In this document: in pieces, positions 54,936 to 61,188 of the stretch
Numbering within the stretch: position 1 is the stretch's first letter
How the letters are laid out: each line of letters begins with the position of its first letter
Notes under the pieces: model-generated
Told to the model about the DNA's origin: nothing
Seen by the model: the letters and a program-made list of their open reading frames with translations, nothing else
The model's database searches: none
Program-made: the position numbers and the translations under genes
Assembly (NCBI RefSeq): GCF_045277565.1
Contig: NZ_CP123587.1
Location: 1-64,000, forward strand
Reading direction: 5' to 3'
DNA length: 64,000 nucleotides
Source: Aliisedimentitalea scapharcae
Lineage (GTDB): Bacteria; Pseudomonadota; Alphaproteobacteria; Rhodobacterales; Rhodobacteraceae

Positions 54936-55596
54936 CATTCCGGCCCGCGGTGAAAAGCGGAAGATTACGGATCTTGGCCGCTTTCTGCGTGTGTGGTTTA
55001 AGGACAACGGCCGGGAGTTTTCTTAGCGCGAGCCGGGTACAGGGGAATACGAAAGGATTTGTGTCGAGGTATTGCTCCAGCGCACGAGAGCCCAAACGGT
55101 GGCCAAGATCTACCAAGATTTCTTTAGGCGCTTTCCCGACTGGGAAGAAATAGCCCAGACGGATGAGCTAGAACTGGGTGAATTCTTGAAGCCGCTTGGA
55201 TTGTGGCGGACCCACTCTAAAAGATTGAAAAATTTAGCGATTTACGCTGGACATAGAAAAGGCCTTTTCTCCGAAACAGCGGAAGAACTCAGGGAAGTCC
55301 CTGCGGTTGGCCAATACGTGGCCAATGCCATTCTCCTCTTCCAGCATAGGCAACGCAAACCGCTTCTTGACGTCAATAAGGCGCGCCTCATCGAAAGGTA
55401 CGTTCGCCCACGCAGGCTCACCAACATCCGCTACGACCCGTGGCTTCAGGTCGCAGCCCATTGGTTGGTTAGATTGGGAGATCCGATCGAAACGAATTGG
55501 GCAGCATTGGATTATTCGAGCATTGTCTGCAGCATAGGTCAGCCCCAATGCAGTAATTGCTACCTCCACTCGCGCTGCGCAAAGCCCTTCGGATAA
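54919..55596 (+). pseudogene. HhH-GPD DNA glycosylase (MutY/Mig-like) with in-frame amber codon
   Basis: From ATG 54919 (17 bp inside the endonuclease gene) one frame encodes a MutY/Nth-family protein of 225 codons, but TAG at 55024-55026 interrupts it. The stop sits in REFS-stop-REPGTGEYERI, precisely where the family has Trp (FPWR), so a TGG-to-TAG change is likely. Downstream are the HhH-GPD block REVPAVGQYVANAILLF with catalytic-type Asp in LLDVNKARLIERY and the [4Fe-4S] ligands CSIGQPQCSNCYLHSRC. Such glycosylases next to C5-methyltransferases repair T:G mismatches from 5-methylcytosine deamination. A shorter product could start at TTG 55072. Confidence 0.75.
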
Positions 55597-55672
55597 GACC
55601 CCGGGAGAAGACACTCTGGAGTTGATTCTTCACTTGCTTTCCGGCTAGCATTGTCGCGAAGGGAAGTGACTA

Positions 55673-56479
55673 TTGACGCTATTATCTCAAACCCTCGACT
55701 ATTTAGAGGCGAAAGATTCAGAACATGAACAGGCGTTGATGTCTCTCCTATCAGGGGAATTGACGTGCTTGGTGATAAGAAAATTCATCAAGAGCGAGAC
55801 GGCATCAACAGCCACCGCTAGCTTGATTCAACGTGAGGAGTTCGTCGATCATGACGACGTTCCCGGGCTAAAAGTACTAGGTCTTTCACATTTTCAAGCC
55901 GTGAGAACTCCCCACTTATTTCAACGTTATTCGGAAGTCGGCGCGGGCCTAGAAGAAATGCTGGAGAACGCATGCCGTCCACTGCCTTCCCCATTCGGTT
56001 CCTTGAAGTCTTACTTGGCTAAGCACGCGAACAAATCGATCGAAATATTGGAACTAGAGAATGAGCCCCCACCCGCGCCATTCACCGTTCGATCGTGCGG
56101 CAGGAAAATAGGCATCGAACCGCACCAAGACATTTTATTAGCGGAGTCGCCCAAAGAGAGAATTGCTGCCTCTTTTTCGAGGCAATTAGCAGCAAACATT
56201 TTTTTAGCGGGACCTGATGCTGGAGGTGAGCTCGAGATATTTGAGCTGGGACCTGGTGATACTGGGTACAAAAACCTAGAAGACGGCCCCAAGACAATCG
56301 CTGAAGATCAACTACCAAGTGCCGCGATAACAGTATCCCCCAGAACGGGTGACTTGGTGATGTTTGACAGCACTATGGTGCACATCGTTCACGCCAACCA
56401 AGACCCTAAACCTAGGGTAACATTGGCGTGTTTCATAGCTAGCCAACATGACAACGGTGTTTTGTATTACTGGGTCTGA
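55673..56479 (+). CDS. 2-oxoglutarate/Fe(II)-dependent oxygenase
   Basis: 268 aa. Iron ligands fit the HxD...H triad: PHQD with His151 and Asp153, and a distal His (237 or 240) in TMVHIVHANQ, with Arg248 (KPRVTLACF) as the 2-oxoglutarate ligand. Between them are LAANIFLAGPDAGGELEIFE and SPRTGDLVMFDSTMV, typical of PKHD-type hydroxylases. Likely hydroxylates an amino acid or peptide. It opens an AT-richer operon; the start is TTG 55673, in the only frame continuing the protein. Gap to the methyltransferase gene 22 bp. Confidence 0.78.
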   Translation: MTLLSQTLDYLEAKDSEHEQALMSLLSGELTCLVIRKFIKSETASTATASLIQREEFVDHDDVPGLKVLGLSHFQAVRTPHLFQRYSEVGAGLEEMLENACRPLPSPFGSLKSYLAKHANKSIEILELENEPPPAPFTVRSCGRKIGIEPHQDILLAESPKERIAASFSRQLAANIFLAGPDAGGELEIFELGPGDTGYKNLEDGPKTIAEDQLPSAAITVSPRTGDLVMFDSTMVHIVHANQDPKPRVTLACFIASQHDNGVLYYWV

Positions 56480-56501
56480 GATTAATTTGTGAGGAAATTT
56501 C

Positions 56502-57515
56502 ATGTTTGAACAGGACTTAGCGCGCAGCCTTGAACCGATCAGGAAAATGTTCCTCGCACAGTCGATCCATGCGCTATTCAATGCACAATTGTTCGAAAAG
56601 CTTAAGGGTAATTCGACACAAACCGTTACAGAGCTCGCAGATCTAAGTGGAATGTCCTCATACAGACTTGAAGGTCTGATCTTATACCTAAAAAACGAGG
56701 GGCTCGTCGATTTCCATAGGGGCGAAGTTCCTTTCCTTACCGACTTGGGACTAAGTCTTGAGAATTCCAAACCCTGGTATCAATTGTTGGTTGGTGGCTA
56801 TGGGAAAACTCTATTGGACTTACCCTCGACGCTGCATGACCGTAACCAGTATGGAAGTCGCGTTGGAGAGTTTGTTGGTCGGGGAAGTTGTGGGATTAGC
56901 CAATTCGATGCACTGCCCATGACAAAGGAGCTCATTTCCGCGCTCGATGAGGTGCCCGGATGTATAGTCGACATTGGGTGCGGTGATGGCAGCTACTTGA
57001 TTGATCTTTGTCGTACTTTTCCCGACGCAAAGGCACTCGGGATCGAACCCGACGACGCATCTGTGAAAGTTGCGAACGACTTGATTGCCAAAAGCGATCT
57101 TGGTGGCAGAGCGGAGATACTGAAGGGTGATCTAGAGCTTGTTGCAGATCTCGACGCAATCCCAAGAAATACGGTGTTTGTAATAGCATTCGTACTGCAG
57201 GAAGCTCTTGAGCAATCTGGTCGAAGTAAGGTTGTGGAAATATTGAGGCGGCTGAAAAAGCGCCATCCGCTTGGTAAAGTGGTAGTCATTGAAGTTGATC
57301 GAGCAGACCGAGATAGCGAAAAGATGACGTCTGAACTCGGGCTAGGCTACTATAATCCCTACTTCCTATTGCACCGCCTAACAGAGCAAAAACTCGAAAC
57401 CCCGGAGTTTTGGAACGATGTGTTTTCTGAAGCAGGATGGGACATCGCTCGTCAAACCCACCCAGAGACTTCCTATGATTCACTGGGGCTGAAGATTGGC
57501 TACCTGCTATGTTAA
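56502..57515 (+). CDS. SAM-dependent C-methyltransferase, alpha-keto-acid type (MppJ/SgvM/MrsA-like)
   Basis: 337 aa. An N-terminal winged-helix dimerisation region (LFNAQLFEKLKGNSTQTVTE, LADLSGMSSYRLEGLILYLK) precedes a Rossmann fold with SAM motif VDIGCGDGSYLIDL (about 156). Late segment ELGLGYYNPYFLLHRLTEQK resembles methyltransferases that C-methylate the beta carbon of alpha-keto acids, such as 2-ketoarginine (MrsA) or phenylpyruvate (MppJ); this match is from memory. The overlapping aminotransferase downstream is the usual partner that converts such keto acids to beta-methyl amino acids. Confidence 0.7.
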   Translation: MFEQDLARSLEPIRKMFLAQSIHALFNAQLFEKLKGNSTQTVTELADLSGMSSYRLEGLILYLKNEGLVDFHRGEVPFLTDLGLSLENSKPWYQLLVGGYGKTLLDLPSTLHDRNQYGSRVGEFVGRGSCGISQFDALPMTKELISALDEVPGCIVDIGCGDGSYLIDLCRTFPDAKALGIEPDDASVKVANDLIAKSDLGGRAEILKGDLELVADLDAIPRNTVFVIAFVLQEALEQSGRSKVVEILRRLKKRHPLGKVVVIEVDRADRDSEKMTSELGLGYYNPYFLLHRLTEQKLETPEFWNDVFSEAGWDIARQTHPETSYDSLGLKIGYLLC

Positions 57516-58687
57516 CTTCAGGCGATTTCAAGATTTCCCCCCGTGTCTCGCGTCAGATTTCGTCTCCACTTACCGAGATTTTCGAGCTTCGCGACAACTA
57601 TTTAAGTTCAGCCAATTCATTTGATTTGATTGATGGAAGCCAAGGGGTGCCAAACTATCCCCCGCCCATTGAGGTTATGAATGAGATTCGAAACGCTTCG
57701 CAGGAAAGAGAAAGCTATTCTTATACTGATCGACGAGGGATTTTAACGCTACGCGATGCTATTTGCGATGACTTTGGCAGCAACTATGGATTTCAAGTCA
57801 ATACTGACGAAGTTCTTATCACTTCGGGCTGCAATGCGGCATTTTGCGTTGCTGCCAGTACAATTTTGGACCAAGGAGACGAAGTCATCGTTCCAAGCCC
57901 CCACTACTTTAACCACCCAATGTGGCTAGAGATGATTGGTGCTAAAGTTGTCGATTCGCAGTCCAAAGCGAACGGAGAACCGGACTTCGACGAAATTATC
58001 AATTTGATTTCTCCGAACACTCGGGCTGTTGTTCTAGTAAGCCCCGGAAACCCAACCGGAGCGACAATTTCGGCACAAACACTCGAGGAGGTTACGCTTC
58101 TTTTGGCTCAACGGGGAATCTATGTGATACTCGACGAGACCTATAGGGCATTTTCGGAGCAAGCCCAACTTGCGTTTTCGGGATCTCAATTCGATCAGAA
58201 TCCAAACTTGATCCGGTTGCTGAGCTTTTCCAAGGAGCTTGCAATACCTGGCTTGCGAGTTGGCGCAGCTTGCGCCAATCGAACACTAACTCACGAGATG
58301 CTAAAGGTTCACGACTGCTTCTCAATATGTACCCCCCTGATTGGCCAACTAGCCGCAGAAGCTGGGCTAAAGCATGGGAATAATTGGAAGCTTCAGCGAA
58401 CTAGCTGCATCGCGAAAAAACGAAATCGGTTTTCAGAGCTTATTAGTGATCAAGATCGAGGTTTCGAGATCATCCAATGCGGTGGTTTCTTTGCCTGGCT
58501 GAAACATCCGTTCCGGGATATGTCGAGCTGGGAAGTCACACGGAAACTTCTTTTTGAAGCCGGGCTTCTCACGTTGCCAGGTTGCCTCTTTGGAAAGGGT
58601 CAGGAAGCATATGTCAGAGTGGGAGTAGCAAGCCTTGATGAAGAAGAAATCAAATCATTTATTAGCCGGTCAAGCAACTTGCGTTAA
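57509..58687 (+). CDS. PLP-dependent class I/II aminotransferase
   Basis: 392 aa, fold type I. Motifs: SYTDRRGILTLRDAI (N-terminal Tyr loop), SGCNAAFCVAASTILDQGDE, NPTGATISAQTLEE, DETYRAFSEQAQ (cofactor Asp) and SFSKELAIPGLRVGAACA with PLP Lys about 241. The C-terminal Arg region is in YVRVGVASLDEEEI. It overlaps the methyltransferase by 7 nt. Likely converts the methylated keto acid to an amino acid, or the reverse. Confidence 0.88.
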   Translation: MLTSGDFKISPRVSRQISSPLTEIFELRDNYLSSANSFDLIDGSQGVPNYPPPIEVMNEIRNASQERESYSYTDRRGILTLRDAICDDFGSNYGFQVNTDEVLITSGCNAAFCVAASTILDQGDEVIVPSPHYFNHPMWLEMIGAKVVDSQSKANGEPDFDEIINLISPNTRAVVLVSPGNPTGATISAQTLEEVTLLLAQRGIYVILDETYRAFSEQAQLAFSGSQFDQNPNLIRLLSFSKELAIPGLRVGAACANRTLTHEMLKVHDCFSICTPLIGQLAAEAGLKHGNNWKLQRTSCIAKKRNRFSELISDQDRGFEIIQCGGFFAWLKHPFRDMSSWEVTRKLLFEAGLLTLPGCLFGKGQEAYVRVGVASLDEEEIKSFISRSSNLR

Positions 58688-58693
58688 ACTACA

Positions 58694-59827
58694 ATGAAAC
58701 CAGACAACACAACTAAAAATTACGATGTCGTTGTAATTGGCGCTGGAGTACAGGGCCTGAGTAGTGCATTTTTTTTGGCAAGAAATGGCAAAAAGAAAGT
58801 TGCGATTGTCGAACAAGAGAAGTCTTACGGTTTAGGGTCGTCATCACGATCAGGTTCAATGATTATGAAGTCCCGAGAAAACCGACCAAAAATCGAACTC
58901 TCACTATTTTCATTTTCTTTTTTCGAAAACTTTGGGAAACTCTTCAACCAAGAACTCGAGTTTCGTAGAACTGGCTTTCTGAGCTTAATTGGCGAACAAC
59001 ATGCTGCTCGCTACGAAGCAGAGCATGAATTGCGCCGAGAACTGGGCGTGCCTTCTCGAATGATATCAAACTCGAAAATTCGTACGATGTGTCCGGCAGT
59101 TTCGACTGAAGGTTTAGAGTTCGGCGTTTACTGCGAAGACGATGGGGAAGTAAGTGCCCAGCAAATCCTAGACAATTACTACAATGCTGCCGCTGAAATG
59201 GGTGTCGATGTCTACTTTGACAGTGAGATTGCTTCATTCGAAACTGCCGGAGGACAGTTACTGGGGCTCCGAACAACGCGAGACAATTTTCGTTGCGATT
59301 ACATTGTCAATGCTGCTGGTGCAGGAGCTCCAGATATTTCTGCAAAGCTCGGGTTTGAATTACCCCAGAGTAACTTGAGGCGGTCCATCTTCTTCTGTCG
59401 GGCTGATAATCCTAAGCTTTATACAGGGCCAATGGTCGAGGATGCCGAGCTTGAGTGGTATTACCGTGGACTTGTTGACGGAAGAGTACTGATTGGCATG
59501 GGATTGGAGCCAGAAAACACCGTGACCGTTGGCCCAAATCTAGGCTTTCTGCCAAGCGTTCGTTTGGCAACCAAGCGAAGAGCACCGCAGCTCGAAAACT
59601 TCGAAGTAATCGATGGGCACAGTGGAATTCGACCATTGTCGCCTGACATCATTCCTTTGATTGGCCCATCCCAAAGCTACGCAAATTTCATTTTGAACAC
59701 CGGTTGGGGGGGTGAGGGCATAATGCACTCACCTGGGGGAGGCGCAATTGTGTCTGATATTATTGACGGCACACGCAACTACCCGTTCAAGACGTCCGCT
59801 TTCCTCCCAAAGCGGTTCAACATCTAA
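58694..59827 (+). CDS. FAD-dependent amino-acid oxidase/dehydrogenase (DAO family)
   Basis: 377 aa. N-terminal Rossmann dinucleotide motif VVVIGAGVQGLSSAFFLA (GxGxxG at about 17-22) and VAIVEQEKSYGLGSSSRSG. The C-terminal DAO block is GHSGIRPLSPDIIPLIGP and NTGWGGEGIMHSPGGG. The family oxidises the amine of amino acids (glycine, sarcosine, D-amino acids) to an imine. A RidA-type imine deaminase follows 26 bp later, consistent with imine release. Confidence 0.85.
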   Translation: MKPDNTTKNYDVVVIGAGVQGLSSAFFLARNGKKKVAIVEQEKSYGLGSSSRSGSMIMKSRENRPKIELSLFSFSFFENFGKLFNQELEFRRTGFLSLIGEQHAARYEAEHELRRELGVPSRMISNSKIRTMCPAVSTEGLEFGVYCEDDGEVSAQQILDNYYNAAAEMGVDVYFDSEIASFETAGGQLLGLRTTRDNFRCDYIVNAAGAGAPDISAKLGFELPQSNLRRSIFFCRADNPKLYTGPMVEDAELEWYYRGLVDGRVLIGMGLEPENTVTVGPNLGFLPSVRLATKRRAPQLENFEVIDGHSGIRPLSPDIIPLIGPSQSYANFILNTGWGGEGIMHSPGGGAIVSDIIDGTRNYPFKTSAFLPKRFNI

Positions 59828-59853
59828 GCAAACTTCCAGAGAAAGGAAACAGA

Positions 59854-60306
59854 ATGATTGAAGATCGCCTGAAGGAACTGGGCTACGAATTTGAGGCGGC
59901 GCCCCTGCAAATTCTCACATTTCACGCCGCGGTGCGCACGGGGAACCTGGTATTTACGTCGGGGCAGATTCCTTGGCTTGGTGACACAAAAATTCAAGGG
60001 CGTGTTGGGGCTGATGTTGACCTCGAGTTGGCACAAAAGGCTGCAGAGATTTGCGCGTTTAACTGCATCAAAGCCGCCGGTGCCGTGGTATCTCCAAACG
60101 AGATCACTCGCGTAGTAAAAGTGCTTGGCATGGTCAATGCCGCACCAGGGTTTGATCAAATGTCCGAAGTGATCAATGGTGCGAGCGACTTCTACTCAAA
60201 TGTATTTGGAGACGCAGGTTTCCATGCTCGGTCAGCTGTAGGCATGTCGCTGCCATCCGATTGGGCTGTTGAAGTCGAGACGGTTTTCGAAGTCAAAGCG
60301 AGCTGA
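59854..60306 (+). CDS. RidA family (YjgF/YER057c/UK114) enamine/imine deaminase
   Basis: 150 aa. The RidA core is evident: AVRTGNLVFTSGQIPWLGD near the N-terminus and ARSAVGMSLPSDWAVEVETV near the C-terminus, with the catalytic-type Arg in ARSAVG. RidA proteins hydrolyse reactive 2-imino acids to keto acids, matching the upstream oxidase. ATG 59854 has GAAAGGAAA upstream; it ends 3 bp before the racemase-like GTG. Confidence 0.88.
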   Translation: MIEDRLKELGYEFEAAPLQILTFHAAVRTGNLVFTSGQIPWLGDTKIQGRVGADVDLELAQKAAEICAFNCIKAAGAVVSPNEITRVVKVLGMVNAAPGFDQMSEVINGASDFYSNVFGDAGFHARSAVGMSLPSDWAVEVETVFEVKAS

Positions 60307-60309
60307 GGC

Positions 60310-61188
60310 GTGAGGTCGGCTCAACAAGGCGCCGAACTTACTTTTGACATCGTTCTAGGTGATTTTGGTCGACTGGCATCGGTGGACTACGCGAGATATT
60401 TGTCGGAAGAGGAGCAGTCCCGCCTTACCGCTCAGGGAAACCTGGACTTCTTCGACGAGGAGCGGCGTATCATGTTCAATCTCTGCTGCCAGATTGAGTG
60501 GTACAAGAGAGACTCTATCGCCAACCAGTTGAAACGTCAGGGTCACATCGATCGAGATATCTTAGTCGGTATTGGCCCCGACAATGTTGCGGACGAATTC
60601 CTTAATAAGGGGTCTGAAACTGTTACAGAAAATATCAAATGCGCAATCGGAAAGAACTACCGGAGAATAAGAGTATATACACCCTGCAACGGACTTTCTG
60701 ACCTGACTAGGGAAATTGTAGCTCGAGGTGTCGCCAGTTTAGCAGGTGAGAGTTATGGTGACCAGCTACGATCAGAAGGCGAGTGCTCCTTGCCCAATGG
60801 AATATTGGTTGAATTCTCTAACGTAGCCCAAAAAGTTGTGCGACGAATTAGTAGGAAAAGCCCTTCCCAGACCGTTCTTGTATTGGGCACTAAAGGAGTG
60901 AATGACATTTACAGAAAACAGGTCAATGGAACCGGGCTTTCTGTGTTCCCACTGAACAAAAACGACTTCAAACTTATCGATGACGCAATTGTGGCTTCAA
61001 TCGGTAAGAGCGCCGACCACCTCAACTCTATTAAATCCGACTTGATGGAGAGAATAGTTTCGCGGTTTCGGGCTACACACCCTCTTGGTCCGGTTTTGGA
61101 AGCATGTACTGATTTTAGTTTTGGCCTCGGCGAAAACACACTGAGGATTTTTGCTGAGGAGATGGTTAACGATGTCTACGGAAGTTGA
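60310..61188 (+). CDS. Aspartate/glutamate racemase-like protein
   Basis: 292 aa, GTG start. Two Cys motifs match the pseudo-symmetric active-site pair of the Asp/Glu racemase superfamily: TPCNGLSD (Cys126) and EACTDFS (Cys266), as in the family's CN and CT motifs. A glycine-rich strand VLVLGTKGVNDIYRK lies between. An N-terminal stretch (residues 1-120) with LSEEEQSRL and ERRIMFNLCCQIEW is unusual, so it may be a divergent member or another two-Cys enzyme. Its end overlaps the NACHT gene by 17 bp, coupling the pathway genes to the NACHT protein. Confidence 0.6.
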   Translation: MRSAQQGAELTFDIVLGDFGRLASVDYARYLSEEEQSRLTAQGNLDFFDEERRIMFNLCCQIEWYKRDSIANQLKRQGHIDRDILVGIGPDNVADEFLNKGSETVTENIKCAIGKNYRRIRVYTPCNGLSDLTREIVARGVASLAGESYGDQLRSEGECSLPNGILVEFSNVAQKVVRRISRKSPSQTVLVLGTKGVNDIYRKQVNGTGLSVFPLNKNDFKLIDDAIVASIGKSADHLNSIKSDLMERIVSRFRATHPLGPVLEACTDFSFGLGENTLRIFAEEMVNDVYGS

